Shown: positions 25,959 through 37,257, counted from the stretch's first letter. The stretch: DNA of 64,000 bases from Methylobacterium sp. PvR107 (GCF_017833295.1 NZ_JAFIBW010000001.1:5198501-5262500), one strand, 5' to 3'. Notes: a model not told the origin generated them from the sequence alone. Numbers and translations: made by a program.

Positions 25959-26336
25959 ATGATCCGACATGGCTTCACCCCGGCGGGAATGGCGTGCCGC
26001 GCCTTCGCGGTATGGCTTCCGCTGGCGACCGCCGCCTGGGCCGTCGAGCCGCGTCCCGGCGACGCCCTCGACGCGGATGACGGCGCCGGAGCCGTGAAAG
26101 TCTGCTCGCCGGTGGCGATGCCGCGCTGGCGGTCGATGACGCCGGTGCCGAAGACCTGGACGTTCCTCGACTGCATGGGCTTCTCGGGCGAGATGGGGGC
26201 GACCCATTTCCAGCTCGGCTGCCTGTTCGCCAACGTGACGCCGTACGCGCAGAAATACGCCTGGGGACCGATGGTGAAGATCGAGAAGGGCGCCTTGGCC
26301 AAACCGCAGCCGCCGATGCCCAATTGCGGCTGGTAG
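25959..26336 (+). CDS. Secreted hypothetical protein
   Basis: This 125-residue protein has a signal peptide (AFAVWLPLATAAWA, cleavage near residue 28). The mature part is short, with four Cys (in KVCSPV, LDCMGF, LGCLFA and PNCGW) that could form two disulfides in the periplasm. Family not recognised. The gene sits four bases after the small membrane protein gene. Confidence 0.6.
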   Translation: MIRHGFTPAGMACRAFAVWLPLATAAWAVEPRPGDALDADDGAGAVKVCSPVAMPRWRSMTPVPKTWTFLDCMGFSGEMGATHFQLGCLFANVTPYAQKYAWGPMVKIEKGALAKPQPPMPNCGW

Positions 26337-26898
26337 GCCCTCGGATCAGTCGACGGCGGCCTGCCACTCCAGATCGAGAGCGAGGCGGGCGCGGAAGACG
26401 ACGCTGCCGGCCTCGTCCCGAACCTGCGCCGCCAGATGCAGACCGCCGCCACGCGTCGGAAGCTTAGGCTTGGCCTCACCGGCAAACACGGAGCGTGATC
26501 CGCCTCGCTTCCGCCGTCGCCAACCTGTGAGTGGGTCAAACCGCACCGGCCCTGGATCGCAGAGCCGCCTGTTCACCCATGCCGAAGTGCCTCTCCAGCG
26601 GACACACCGTGACGGAAACTTCCGGCAGCCGCGGCGACTGTCAGGACGTACACACGCCCTGAGAGAAAGCAGGCCTCGATTCGCGGCGAAGCGGCCGGCA
26701 TTCGCGGCGAGCCCCGGACCGCCGCCTTTGGCCGCTGGCTGCGCGATCGCTCTGCCGACCGGTCCTGAAAGCCAGGACGATGAAACTGCACGGCGGACAC
26801 ACCGGATCACGCAGAGATCACCTGCCCCTCATCGACGCCGCACCGCGCCGATACGCTCGGGGCCACCGACGCGAGCGATGCCGTCGTGGCAAAGTACC
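26337..26898. other. Convergent intergenic region with no supported gene
   Basis: 562 bases between the secreted protein and the Crp/Fnr gene. Several open frames exist on both strands, but they are Arg/Ser/Pro-rich in the way random high-GC frames are. The only segment with a protein-like look is the minus-strand stretch near 26346. No copy of the two-hairpin repeat is present here, unlike the other long convergent gaps. Confidence 0.5.
26346..26450 (-). pseudogene. Possible remnant of a DUF6894-like gene (C-terminus)
   Basis: The minus strand encodes LAAQVRDEAGSVVFRARLAL followed by a short end and stop. This resembles the C-terminal strand pair of the short DUF6894 proteins that are common in Methylobacterium. 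The upstream part of the frame does not continue the family. It is most simply a decayed fragment. The resemblance is from memory and short. Confidence 0.3.
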
Positions 26899-27621
26899 CT
26901 ATAGCGGCGCTCTGTGATGCGCCCTGAGCGGCCCGATCAGGCGCTCGTACTCGGCCTCGGCCGGACCGTAGGTGTGGCCCGCTGCCTGCTCCAGGCGTGT
27001 GCGGCTCAGGACCCGGATGCGCCCGCGCCGAGCCCGGATCAGCCCGTCCCCTTCCAGCGTATGGATCGCCACCGTGACGGTGGGGCGGCGGACCCCGAGC
27101 ATGATCGACAGGAACTCGTGCGTGACCGACAGATCGTCCCCGTCCTGCCGATCGTGGTACATCAGCAACCAGCGCGCGAGCCGCTCCTCAGCCGGCGTGC
27201 CGGCATTGGCGATGGCGGTCTGGGCGACCTGCACCAGGAAGGTCTGCACGTAGCGCAGCAGCAGATCGCGCAGTGACCGGCTGGCCTCGGCGGCCGCGCG
27301 CAGGGCCTCGACGGCGATGCGTTGCCCGCGGCCCGCGACCTGCATGAAGATCTGATGCGGGATCGTGTCGACACCCAGGATCAGCGTCGGCACCGCCATG
27401 CCGTCGCGGCCGAACAACCCGACCTCCACGCGCCCTCCCTCCGCAGGGCTCGACACCACGGAGCACAGGCCGGTCTCGATGAAGATCGCGTGCGGAATGA
27501 CTTTGGCCGGTTCCACCAGAACCATCCCGAGAGGCAGGTCGATGGCTTCGAGATGCGGTGCGAGCAGCGCAGCGTCCGCGACGGATAGGGACGCCAGCAG
27601 ACAGTTCCGGTGAGCCATCAC
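26899..27621 (-). CDS. Crp/Fnr family transcriptional regulator
   Basis: This 240-residue protein has a cyclic-nucleotide-binding fold (about 10-125, with FIETGLCSVV and VEVGLFGRDGM), a dimerisation helix (130-155) and a winged helix. The recognition helix region is LSIMLGVRRPTVTVAIHTL (about 175-193). The Fnr cysteine cluster is absent, so it does not carry an iron-sulfur oxygen sensor. The residues lining a cAMP pocket are not obvious either. Such single-domain regulators are numerous in Methylobacteriaceae and mostly uncharacterised. Start codons at 27621 and 27618 are adjacent ATGs. Confidence 0.9.
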   Translation of the reverse strand: MMAHRNCLLASLSVADAALLAPHLEAIDLPLGMVLVEPAKVIPHAIFIETGLCSVVSSPAEGGRVEVGLFGRDGMAVPTLILGVDTIPHQIFMQVAGRGQRIAVEALRAAAEASRSLRDLLLRYVQTFLVQVAQTAIANAGTPAEERLARWLLMYHDRQDGDDLSVTHEFLSIMLGVRRPTVTVAIHTLEGDGLIRARRGRIRVLSRTRLEQAAGHTYGPAEAEYERLIGPLRAHHRAPL

Positions 27622-27984
27622 GGTCAGGTGCGCAGAAGCGGACGGAAACGCGCCGACGCCGGCAGGTGAGACGAAGCGTCACGCCGAGCCTGCTTCGATC
27701 ACCGGATGAACGCGAGGGGATATTGCATTTTCTGCGGGAAGCGTCCGCAATCAGACAATGCCACGATCTCGGAAGAACGGGCGACTCACGAAAAGCGGCC
27801 CGGATACCGAACGCAAATCTTCCTTAAAGGCCGAGCCTCAGATTGACCCGAGCGACGGCGCCGATGTGGCTGCTTCGTCACGGGCGCCGCACGGTCGGCA
27901 CTTGCCAACACCCAAGCACGTCGGCGAGCTTTGACGTGCGCTTTCCATGGGTCTACAGACGGCGGAGACGAATAAGCAAGAACC
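27622..27984. other. Divergent intergenic region, Crp/Fnr and rpoN
   Basis: 363 bases with no gene supported. It must hold the promoters of both divergent genes, but no clear hexamer pair was found. Bases 27715-27740 (GATATTGCATTTTCTGC) are locally AT-rich. Confidence 0.4.
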
Positions 27985-29619
27985 ATGCCGCAAGCGACGA
28001 TGCTTCGGCTGGTGAACCGCGCTGGAAGGGCATCGGGGCCTCGCATGAGTTTGGTGCAACGGCTGGAAGTGCGTCAGGGCCAAGCCCTGGTAATGACGCC
28101 GCAGCTCCTGCAAGCGATCAAGCTCCTTCAACTCTCGCAGCTCGACCTTGCGGCCTACGTCGAGGCCGAGCTGGAGCGGAATCCACTCCTCGAGCGCGCC
28201 GAGCCCGAGTTGCCGGCTGCGGGCGAGACCAGCGAACCCACCACTCACCAGGACGAGTCACAGGCCGACGGCTTCGAGGCGCCGGAGCCGGATTCGTGGC
28301 TCTCCACGGAACTGAATGCGAGCCGCGGCGAGATCGAGGGCGACTTCGACACGCCGCTCGACAACGTCTTCCCCGACGAGACGCCGGTTCAGGCACGCGA
28401 GGCGGGCGGCGGCGACATGCTCTCGCTGACCCCGCCGCCCTACGGCAGCAGCGGCGGCAGCTTCGACGGCGAGGCGCCGGATTTCGAGGCCACCCTGACG
28501 GCCGAGACGTCGCTGCGCGACCATCTCGCGAGCCAGCTCGACCTGGCGACGCGCGATCCCGCCGAGCGCCTGATCGGCGGCTTCCTGATCGACGCCGTCG
28601 ATGAGGCCGGCTACCTGCGCGAAGGCGTCGAGGGCGTGGCCGAGCGTCTCGGGGCCGACCCGGCTCTGGTGACGCGGATGCTGTCGGTGGTGCAGAGCTT
28701 CGATCCGCCCGGTATCGCGGCCCGGGATCTCGCGGAATGCCTCGCGATCCAGCTGCGCGAGCGCGACCGGTTCGATCCGGCCATGCAGGCCCTGGTCTCC
28801 CGTCTCGACCTCATCGCCAAGCGCGATTTCGCGGCCCTGCGCCGCCTCTGCGGCGTCGATGACGAGGATCTCGTCGACATGCTGGGCGAGATCCGCCGCC
28901 TCGACCCCAAGCCGGGCCGCGCCTTCGGGTCGAGCGCGGTCGAAGTGCTGATCCCCGACGTGTTCGTGCGCGCCGCCCCCGACGGGTCGTGGCTGGTCGA
29001 GCTCAACGGCGAGGCCCTGCCGCGGGTGCTGGTGAATCAGAGCTACTACGCCCGGGTGGTGCGCGGCGCCTCGGCGGAGGGCGACAAGGCCTTCCTGTCG
29101 GAGGCCCTGCAGAACGCCAACTGGCTGACCCGCTCCCTGGAGCAGCGCGCCCGCACCATCCTCAAGGTCGCCACCGAGATCGTGCGTCAGCAGGACGGGT
29201 TCTTCGTCCACGGTGTCACGCATCTGCGCCCGCTCAACCTGAAGACGGTGGCGGAAGCGATCGGGATGCACGAATCGACGGTGTCGCGCGTCACCTCCAA
29301 CAAGGCGATCGGCACGAGCCGCGGCACCCTGGAGATGAAGTACTTCTTCACCGCGGCGATCCCCGGCGCGGCCGGCATGGCGGCGCATTCCTCGGAGGCC
29401 GTGCGCCACCGCATCAAGCAGCTCGTCGACGGCGAGACGCCGGCGGACGTGCTCTCGGACGACGCGCTGGTGCAGAAGTTGCGGAGCGAGGGCGTCGACA
29501 TCGCCCGGCGCACGGTGGCGAAGTACCGGGAATCGCTGCGGATCCCGAGTTCGATCGAGCGCCGCCGCGAGCATTTCGCCCACGGCTCCGCCCATCACGC
29601 CGCCCTGGCTCTGCGCTGA
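27985..29619 (+). CDS. rpoN: RNA polymerase sigma-54 factor
   Basis: This 544-residue protein has all three sigma-54 regions. Region I is the glutamine/leucine-rich activator-contact helix (QRLEVRQGQALVMTPQLLQA, about 25-44, through AELERNPLLE). An acidic region II follows (about 70-170). Region III has the core-binding part, the helix-turn-helix LKTVAEAIGMHESTVSRV and the RpoN box ARRTVAKYRE at about 507. It directs polymerase to -24/-12 promoters and needs AAA+ activators. The start could be 27985, 28000 or 28045. Only the last begins exactly at conserved region I. Neighbours are glmU and glmS, not the lptB/hpf/ptsN genes usually found with alphaproteobacterial rpoN, so a second paralogue elsewhere is possible. 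Confidence 0.95.
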   Translation: MPQATMLRLVNRAGRASGPRMSLVQRLEVRQGQALVMTPQLLQAIKLLQLSQLDLAAYVEAELERNPLLERAEPELPAAGETSEPTTHQDESQADGFEAPEPDSWLSTELNASRGEIEGDFDTPLDNVFPDETPVQAREAGGGDMLSLTPPPYGSSGGSFDGEAPDFEATLTAETSLRDHLASQLDLATRDPAERLIGGFLIDAVDEAGYLREGVEGVAERLGADPALVTRMLSVVQSFDPPGIAARDLAECLAIQLRERDRFDPAMQALVSRLDLIAKRDFAALRRLCGVDDEDLVDMLGEIRRLDPKPGRAFGSSAVEVLIPDVFVRAAPDGSWLVELNGEALPRVLVNQSYYARVVRGASAEGDKAFLSEALQNANWLTRSLEQRARTILKVATEIVRQQDGFFVHGVTHLRPLNLKTVAEAIGMHESTVSRVTSNKAIGTSRGTLEMKYFFTAAIPGAAGMAAHSSEAVRHRIKQLVDGETPADVLSDDALVQKLRSEGVDIARRTVAKYRESLRIPSSIERRREHFAHGSAHHAALALR

Positions 29620-29691
29620 GCGAACGGCCGGGCTTGCGCGAAACCGCCGTCCGGCCCATCCGTGGCGCCGAATGACGACGCCTGGACAGCC

Positions 29692-31071
29692 ATGACCGCA
29701 ACCGGAACACCCCTGCGCAGCCTCACCGCCATCGTGCTGGCGGCCGGGAAGGGCACGCGCATGCGCTCGGACCTGCCGAAGGTGCTGCATCGGATCGCCG
29801 GTCGCAGCATGCTCGGCCACGTGCTGGCCGCCGTGCAGGCGGCGGGCGCCGGCCGGATCGCCGTGGTGGCCGAGCCCGGCCGCGACGACGTCGCGGCCGA
29901 GATCGCCCGGCAGGCGCCCGGCGCGCAGGTCTTCCCGCAGGCCGAGCGGCTGGGCACCGCCCACGCGGTTCTGGCGGCGCGGGACGTGCTGGCCGATCCG
30001 GATGACGACGTGGTCATCGCCTTCGGCGACACGCCGCTGATCACCGCCGAGACGTTCCTTCGGTTGCGGGCGCCACTGGCCGACGGCGCGGCGGTCGCGG
30101 TCCTGGCCTTCGAGTCCGCGACACCCGCCGGATATGGTCGGGTGCTGACCGAGGGCAGCCGCGTCGTGGCGATCCGCGAGGAGAAGGACGCCAGCCAGGC
30201 CGAGCGGGCGGTGACGCTCTGCAATGCCGGGTTGATGGCGCTGTCGGGTCACCATGCCCTGGCGCTGCTCACCCGCATCGGCAACGACAACGCCGCCGGC
30301 GAGTATTACCTGCCCGATGCCGTGGCGCTCGCGGTGGCCGACGGGCTCGCGGTCACCGTCGTGCCGGTGGACGAGGCGGAAGCCCAAGGCGTCAATGATC
30401 GGGCGCAGCTCAGCGTCGCGGAGGCGGCGATCCAGGCCCGGCTGCGCCGCAGCGCCATGCTGGGCGGCGCCACCCTGGTCGCCCCCGAGACCGTCTTCCT
30501 CAGCCACGACACCGTGCTCGGACGCGACGTCATCGTCGAGCCGAACGTGGTGTTCGGGCCGGGGGTGCGCGTCGGGGACGGCTGCACCGTGCGGGCCTTC
30601 GCGCATCTCGCGGACACGCGGCTCGAGGCGGATGTCCGGATCGGTCCGTTCGTCCGCCTTCGCGGCCACGCCGTGCTGGAGACCGGCGCCGAGCTCGGCA
30701 ACTTCGTCGAGCTGAAGAACGCCCATATGGGCGCGGGCGCCAAGGCCGCGCACCTCACCTACCTCGGCGACGCGGAGATCGGCGCGAAGGCGAATATCGG
30801 GGCCGGCACGATCACCTGCAATTATGACGGCGTGCTCAAGCACCGGACCATGATCGGCGCCGGCGCCTTCATCGGCTCGAACTCGGCGCTCGTGGCGCCG
30901 GTCACGGTGGGGGAGGGGGCCTACGTCGCCTCGGGTTCGGTGATCACCGACGACGTGCCGGCGGAGGCCATGGCGGTCGCGCGCGGCCGGCAGGCCGTGA
31001 AGCCCGGCTGGGCGAAGGAGAAGCGCGCCACCCTGCAGGCCGAGAAGGCCCAGCGCGGCAAGACCGCCTGA
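29692..31071 (+). CDS. glmU: Bifunctional UDP-GlcNAc pyrophosphorylase / glucosamine-1-phosphate acetyltransferase
   Basis: This 459-residue protein acetylates glucosamine-1-phosphate and then couples it to UTP, giving UDP-GlcNAc for peptidoglycan, lipid A and, here, possibly exopolysaccharide. The N-terminal uridyltransferase begins AIVLAAGKGTRMRSDLPKVL. The C-terminal half is a left-handed beta helix of hexapeptide repeats ending in the acetyltransferase site (HLTYLGDAEIGAKANIGAGT, about 350). Length is normal. The ATG at 29692 is chosen over a GTG at 29662 because family proteins start just before the nucleotide loop. Followed by glmS 175 bases later on the same strand. Confidence 0.95.
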   Translation: MTATGTPLRSLTAIVLAAGKGTRMRSDLPKVLHRIAGRSMLGHVLAAVQAAGAGRIAVVAEPGRDDVAAEIARQAPGAQVFPQAERLGTAHAVLAARDVLADPDDDVVIAFGDTPLITAETFLRLRAPLADGAAVAVLAFESATPAGYGRVLTEGSRVVAIREEKDASQAERAVTLCNAGLMALSGHHALALLTRIGNDNAAGEYYLPDAVALAVADGLAVTVVPVDEAEAQGVNDRAQLSVAEAAIQARLRRSAMLGGATLVAPETVFLSHDTVLGRDVIVEPNVVFGPGVRVGDGCTVRAFAHLADTRLEADVRIGPFVRLRGHAVLETGAELGNFVELKNAHMGAGAKAAHLTYLGDAEIGAKANIGAGTITCNYDGVLKHRTMIGAGAFIGSNSALVAPVTVGEGAYVASGSVITDDVPAEAMAVARGRQAVKPGWAKEKRATLQAEKAQRGKTA

Positions 31072-31246
31072 CGAACCTAAGGTCACGCCCGCGGGCATTC
31101 GGGGCTGGCCCTTTTCGGGGCGGATCCGGTAGAAGCCTCGCGTGAGCCTGCGCGGGGCGGGGCGGGCCGGGCCCGTGTGGGGGCCGGGTGCGGCCCGCAT
31201 GCGGCGGGTTTGCGGCGCTCCGGGCGCGAGAGCGAGAGACACATCC

Positions 31247-33073
<1,827 letters not shown>

Positions 33074-33076
33074 GCG

Positions 33077-33091
33077 TGCATTTTGTATGCA
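33077..33091. promoter_or_regulatory. Operator-like palindrome, site A (upstream of M20 peptidase)
   Basis: TGCATTTTGTATGCA is a 15-base inverted repeat 61 bases before the peptidase ATG. It matches site B at 35472 in 12 of 15 positions. Its size and form suit a GntR-type dimer site, but the regulator is unknown. Confidence 0.45.
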
Positions 33092-33151
33092 GGTTCACGG
33101 CGCAAGGGCGGTTGAGCCCGTACTTCCGCTCGGCCCGGTACGAGGAAGCCT

Positions 33152-34309
33152 ATGACCGCACGTGAGACCGACGCCGTCCGCTGGCTCGATACCCAGGAGG
33201 GCGCCATGCTGGCCCTCCTCGAAGAGCTCGTGAACATCGATTCCGGCTCCTACGACAAGCCGGGCGTCGATGCGGTCGGCGCCCGCATCGCTGAATTTCT
33301 TGCCGGCCACGGCATCCCGGTCACGACGGTCCCGGTGGAGGGCTACGGCGACGCGCTGAAGGCCCATGTCGCCGGGTCCGGCGGCGGCAACCGGCCGGTG
33401 GTGCTGATGGGCCATCGCGACACGGTGTTCCCGAAGGGCGAGGTGGCGCAACGCCCGTTCCGGATCGCGGAGGGCCGCGCCTACGGGGCGGGCGTCGCCG
33501 ACATGAAAGCGGGGCTCGTGATGAATGCCTTCGTGCTCGCGGCCTTCCACCGGGCCGGCGCCCCGGTGCCGCTCGTCGGCCTGTTCACCAGCGACGAGGA
33601 GATCGGCTCGCCGGCCTGCCGACCGATCATCGAGGAAACCGCGCGCGGCGCCCGGGCGGTGCTGAATTCCGAGCCCGGCCGCCCGACCGGAAACGTCGTC
33701 ACGGGCCGCAAGGGCGGCGTGTTCATGGTCCTCGAGGTTCGCGGCAAGGCGGCCCATTCCGGCGGCAACTATGCCGATGGGCGCAGCGCCATCCTGGAAC
33801 TCGCGCACAAGACCGTGGCGTTCCACGCGGTCACCGATCTCGAGCGCGGCACGACGGTGAATGTCGGGCTGATCGCGGGCGGGCAATCGGTGAACACCGT
33901 GGCCCCGCGGGCGACCTGCGAGATCGACCTGCGCTACGTGACCCCGCCGGACCGCGTGGCGGCCATGGACCGGATCGCCGCGATCGTGGCGGACTCGACC
34001 GTGCCGGGCACGACCGCGCACCTGGCCATCAAGGGCGAGTTCCTGCCGCTGGTGCAGGACGAGGCCTCGCGGGCGCTGTTCGAGACCTACGCGCGGGTCA
34101 GCGCGCAGCAGGGCACGCCGGTCGCGGGTGAATTCGCCGGCGGCTGCGCGGATTCCGGCTTCACCGCCAGCGTCGGCTGCCCGACGCTCTGCGCCGTCGG
34201 ACCGGTCGGCGGGAAAGCGCATTCCCCCGAGGAGTATCTGGACGTCGCGACGCTCGTCCCGAGGGCGCACGCGATGGCCGAGACCATCGCGGCGCTGGCG
34301 AAGGCCTAA
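33152..34309 (+). CDS. M20 family metallopeptidase (glutamate carboxypeptidase-like)
   Basis: This 385-residue protein resembles carboxypeptidase G2 and related M20 enzymes that cut a C-terminal amino acid from a peptide or N-acyl amino acid. The two-zinc ligands are visible: MGHRDTVFP (His about 90), GAGVADMKAG (Asp about 115) and TSDEEIGSP (Glu pair about 151). A dimerisation domain with AAHSGGNYADGRSA follows at about 205. No signal peptide is seen, so it is probably cytoplasmic. It overlaps the convergent serine hydrolase gene end by four bases. Substrate unknown; the neighbouring binding protein suggests it acts on an imported compound. Confidence 0.9.
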   Translation: MTARETDAVRWLDTQEGAMLALLEELVNIDSGSYDKPGVDAVGARIAEFLAGHGIPVTTVPVEGYGDALKAHVAGSGGGNRPVVLMGHRDTVFPKGEVAQRPFRIAEGRAYGAGVADMKAGLVMNAFVLAAFHRAGAPVPLVGLFTSDEEIGSPACRPIIEETARGARAVLNSEPGRPTGNVVTGRKGGVFMVLEVRGKAAHSGGNYADGRSAILELAHKTVAFHAVTDLERGTTVNVGLIAGGQSVNTVAPRATCEIDLRYVTPPDRVAAMDRIAAIVADSTVPGTTAHLAIKGEFLPLVQDEASRALFETYARVSAQQGTPVAGEFAGGCADSGFTASVGCPTLCAVGPVGGKAHSPEEYLDVATLVPRAHAMAETIAALAKA

Positions 34310-35436
34310 TCCCGCAGCGCCGCCACGAGGCGGAGCAGGAAGCCCTCAAGGGCGGCCTTGTCGATCCAGCGCAGGACCGCGACCACGTCGCGGTCCGGAT
34401 CGCACCAGATGACGTTGTTGCCGGCCCCGAGGGCGCTGAAGGCCGCGGCGGGCAGCTGCGGCTTGGCGGCCGCGCCGCGGTTCAGCCACCAGAGATAGCC
34501 GTAGCTGTCGAGGGTCGGCGACGGCGTCAGCATGGCGCGGATCCAGCCTTCCGACAGGATCCGGCGTCCGTTCCAGTCTCCGCCGCGGGCGATGAGGAGC
34601 CCGAAGCGGGCGTGGTCGTCGGCGCCGATGAACAGGCCGCCGCCCCAATGTCCGCCCCCCGGCACGGACTGGACCCGGGCCCCGTCGATCTCGACCCAGG
34701 CGTTGTCGTAGCCGTGCCACGCCCAGTTTTGCGACGCGCCGATCGGGTCCAGGATCCGCTCGCGCAGTACTTCCGCCAGGCCGCGGCCGAAGCGGCGCAT
34801 CAGGCAGTAGGACAGCAGGTTCACCCGGACGTCGTTGTACTCGTAATGCGTGCCCGGGGGGCGCAAGAGCCGCCTCTCGCCCTTGCGGCTGTTGTCGGCC
34901 CCCGGGCCGATCTGGCGATGGTGATCGACCTGGTCGGACTTGCCGAACAGGGTGCCCTCCCACTCGCTCGATTGCTGCAGCAGGTGCCGCCACGTGATCG
35001 CGCCGTTCTGCGGTCCGTCGAGGAGCGGGTCCGGCACGCTGTCCCGCACGGGCGCGTCCACGTCGGGGATCAGCCCGTCATCGTGGGCGAGGCCGGCCAG
35101 GACGGCCAGATAGCTCTTGGCGATCGAGAAGGTCATGTCCGGCCGGCGCGTGTCGCCCCAGGCGGCGACGCGCCGACCGCCCTTCAGGATCACGCCGGCC
35201 GGCCCGCCCCGCGCCCGCACAGGGCCGGCGATGTCGCTCCAGGGCCCGCGCTCATTCCACTCCACGATCCCGACATAGCGCCCGTCGGGATAGTACAGGC
35301 TGCGCGGCCACGGGCTCTCGTTGGCCTCGGCGTAGGCGACCGCCTCCGCGAGCCGCCCGGTGTCGAATCCGGCCGCGCCGGGATCCGCGTCCTCCCAGGC
35401 TTCCGTCGGCCAATACGGCTGCATCGCTTCGGTCAC
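34306..35436 (-). CDS. Serine hydrolase, beta-lactamase/esterase family
   Basis: This 376-residue protein has the SxxK nucleophile in FSIAKSYLAVLAGL (Ser near 123) and the tyrosine motif in HYEYNDVRVN (near 210). These fit class C beta-lactamase-like esterases and D-aminopeptidases. GGGHWGGGLFIG and the C-terminal GYLWWLNRG complete the active-site wall. GTG at 35436 is chosen because AGGAG lies seven bases upstream. An ATG follows four codons in. No signal peptide is seen, so it is probably not a periplasmic beta-lactamase. It is divergent from the binding-protein gene and they share site B. Amide, ester or beta-lactam hydrolysis cannot be distinguished. Confidence 0.88.
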   Translation of the reverse strand: MTEAMQPYWPTEAWEDADPGAAGFDTGRLAEAVAYAEANESPWPRSLYYPDGRYVGIVEWNERGPWSDIAGPVRARGGPAGVILKGGRRVAAWGDTRRPDMTFSIAKSYLAVLAGLAHDDGLIPDVDAPVRDSVPDPLLDGPQNGAITWRHLLQQSSEWEGTLFGKSDQVDHHRQIGPGADNSRKGERRLLRPPGTHYEYNDVRVNLLSYCLMRRFGRGLAEVLRERILDPIGASQNWAWHGYDNAWVEIDGARVQSVPGGGHWGGGLFIGADDHARFGLLIARGGDWNGRRILSEGWIRAMLTPSPTLDSYGYLWWLNRGAAAKPQLPAAAFSALGAGNNVIWCDPDRDVVAVLRWIDKAALEGFLLRLVAALRD

Positions 35437-35471
35437 ATGCGCTCTCCTGTCGCTCGCGGGATTTAATCCCT

Positions 35472-35486
35472 TGTATTCTGAATGCA
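35472..35486. promoter_or_regulatory. Operator-like palindrome, site B (serine hydrolase / binding protein)
   Basis: TGTATTCTGAATGCA is an imperfect palindrome (TGxATTCxGAATxCA) in the divergent promoter region, 35 bases before the serine hydrolase start. The 11-mer TGTATTCTGAA recurs at 38082 before the SDR gene. Confidence 0.5.
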
Positions 35487-35623
35487 CGGTCTGCGCCGCA
35501 GGCATGGGCCGGGGCTCATCTCTTGCGGCCGGGCATCCTCACGAGGCCCGCGCCCTGTCCGGACGGCCAGATCGCGCCGGCCCGAACAGACCTGCGGCGC
35601 GGGCCTAAACCGGAGTCGAGACC

Positions 35624-37222
35624 ATGCTGCGACGTTCCTTTCTCAGCGGTTCCGCCGCGGCGGGTACCCTGCCGTTCCTGCCGGCGCGCCCCGCGCTCGC
35701 CCAGACCGCGCGGGCCAGCGTCCTGCGCTACGTCCCGCAATCCGATCTCACGATCGTCGATCCGGTCACGACCACCGCCTACATCACCCGCCACCACGCG
35801 CTGATGGTGTTCGACCAGCTCTACGGCCTCGACGCCCAGCTGAAGCCGCAGCCCCAGATGGTCGAGGGGCACACTGTCGAGGCGGACGGAACGCTCTGGA
35901 CCTTCCGACTGCGCGACGGCCTGAAATTCCACGACGGCGAGCCGGTCCGGGGCCGCGACTGCATCGCGTCGATCCGGCGCTGGGCACAGCGCGACAGCCT
36001 CGGCCAGGCGCTGATCGCCCGCACCGACGCCATGAGCGCGCCGGACGACCGCAGCTTCGTCATCCGCCTCAAGCGGCCCTACGGGCTGATGCTCGAGACC
36101 CTGGCCAAGCTCGGGCCGCCCGTTCTGGTGATCATGCCCGAGCGCCTGGCCGCCACGGACCCGGCGCAGCAGATCCCGGAGGTGATCGGGTCCGGCCCGT
36201 TCCGGTTCAACGCCAGGGAGCGGCTGGTCGGCGCCCGGGTCGTCTACGATCGCAATCCGGATTACCGGCCGCGCGAGAGCGGCACGGTCTCCTGGGCCGC
36301 GGGACCGAAGCGGGTGCATTTCGAGCGGGTCGAGTGGCAGGTCATGCCCGATCCCGGCACCGCCGCCGCCGCGCTCCAGAACGGCGAGGTCGATTGGTGG
36401 GAGAACCCGATCAACGATCTGCTGCCGACCCTGCAGGGCCACCCGCAGATCGTGACGCAGCTCGCCGGACGCCTCGGCAATCTCGGCACCGCCGTGATGA
36501 ACCACCTCCATCCGCCCTTCGACAAGCCGGCGGTCCGGCGGGTCATCCTCGAAGCCCTGACGCAGGAGGATTTCATGGCCGCCGCCGCGGGCGACGACGA
36601 GAAGCTCCGGCGCACCGGCGTCGGGATCTTCACGCCCGGGACGTCCATGGCCAGCGATGCCGGCCTCGATGTCCTGACGCGCAAGCGCGACCTGGAGCAG
36701 GCGAAGAAGAACCTGATCGCCGCCGGCTACAAGGGCGAGCGCATCGTGCTGATGTCGGCGAGCGACAACCCCGTGCTCGGCGCGCTGGGCGAGGTGATGC
36801 ACGACCTGCTCCGGCGCCTCGGGATGAACGTGCAGTACGTCGTCTCCGACTGGGGCACGCTGGTGACACGCCGGGCCAGCAAGGCGCCGCCCGACCAGGG
36901 CGGGTGGAACATCTTCAGCACCACCTGGACCGGTCTCGACATGACCAACCCGGTCGGCGAGCAGGTCCTGCGCTGCGGCGGCCAGAAGGGCTTCTTCGGC
37001 TGGCCCGACATCCCCGAGATCGAGACCCTGCGGGAAGCCTGGATCGAGGCTCCGGACGAGGCCGGGCGGCAGAGGATCGCCCGTGACCTGCAGGCCGCTT
37101 CCATGGTCCAGGTGCCGTACCTGCCGCTCGGCCAGTATTTCTACCGGACGGCGTACCGGCGCGAGATCCGCGACATCGTCCAGGACCAGTTCGTGTTCTG
37201 GAACGCGCGCCGCGAGGCCTGA
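35624..37222 (+). CDS. ABC transporter substrate-binding protein, family 5 (peptide type)
   Basis: This 532-residue periplasmic protein has a Tat-like signal (RRSFLSGSAAAGTLPFL, cleavage after PALA). The family 5 fold shows LRYVPQSDLTIVDPV, FDQLYGLDAQLKPQPQMVEG (about 65-84) and TFRLRDGLKFHDGEPV (about 93). This type binds peptides, opines, glutathione or nickel. The permease and ATPase genes normally found beside it are absent on both sides, so it must use a transporter encoded elsewhere. Grouped with an M20 peptidase and a serine hydrolase, it suggests uptake and breakdown of an amide-linked compound. It ends at a perfect terminator hairpin. Confidence 0.92.
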   Translation: MLRRSFLSGSAAAGTLPFLPARPALAQTARASVLRYVPQSDLTIVDPVTTTAYITRHHALMVFDQLYGLDAQLKPQPQMVEGHTVEADGTLWTFRLRDGLKFHDGEPVRGRDCIASIRRWAQRDSLGQALIARTDAMSAPDDRSFVIRLKRPYGLMLETLAKLGPPVLVIMPERLAATDPAQQIPEVIGSGPFRFNARERLVGARVVYDRNPDYRPRESGTVSWAAGPKRVHFERVEWQVMPDPGTAAAALQNGEVDWWENPINDLLPTLQGHPQIVTQLAGRLGNLGTAVMNHLHPPFDKPAVRRVILEALTQEDFMAAAAGDDEKLRRTGVGIFTPGTSMASDAGLDVLTRKRDLEQAKKNLIAAGYKGERIVLMSASDNPVLGALGEVMHDLLRRLGMNVQYVVSDWGTLVTRRASKAPPDQGGWNIFSTTWTGLDMTNPVGEQVLRCGGQKGFFGWPDIPEIETLREAWIEAPDEAGRQRIARDLQAASMVQVPYLPLGQYFYRTAYRREIRDIVQDQFVFWNARREA

Positions 37223-37223
37223 A

Positions 37224-37247
37224 CCCGGCTCGGGCCCCCGAGCCGGG
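37224..37247. terminator. Bidirectional terminator hairpin
   Basis: CCCGGCTCGGG (37224-37234) and its exact complement CCCGAGCCGGG (37237-37247) form an 11-base stem between the convergent binding-protein and SDR stops. There is no U-tract, as is common in GC-rich bacteria. Confidence 0.7.
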
Positions 37248-37257
37248 ATCGCGGCGA

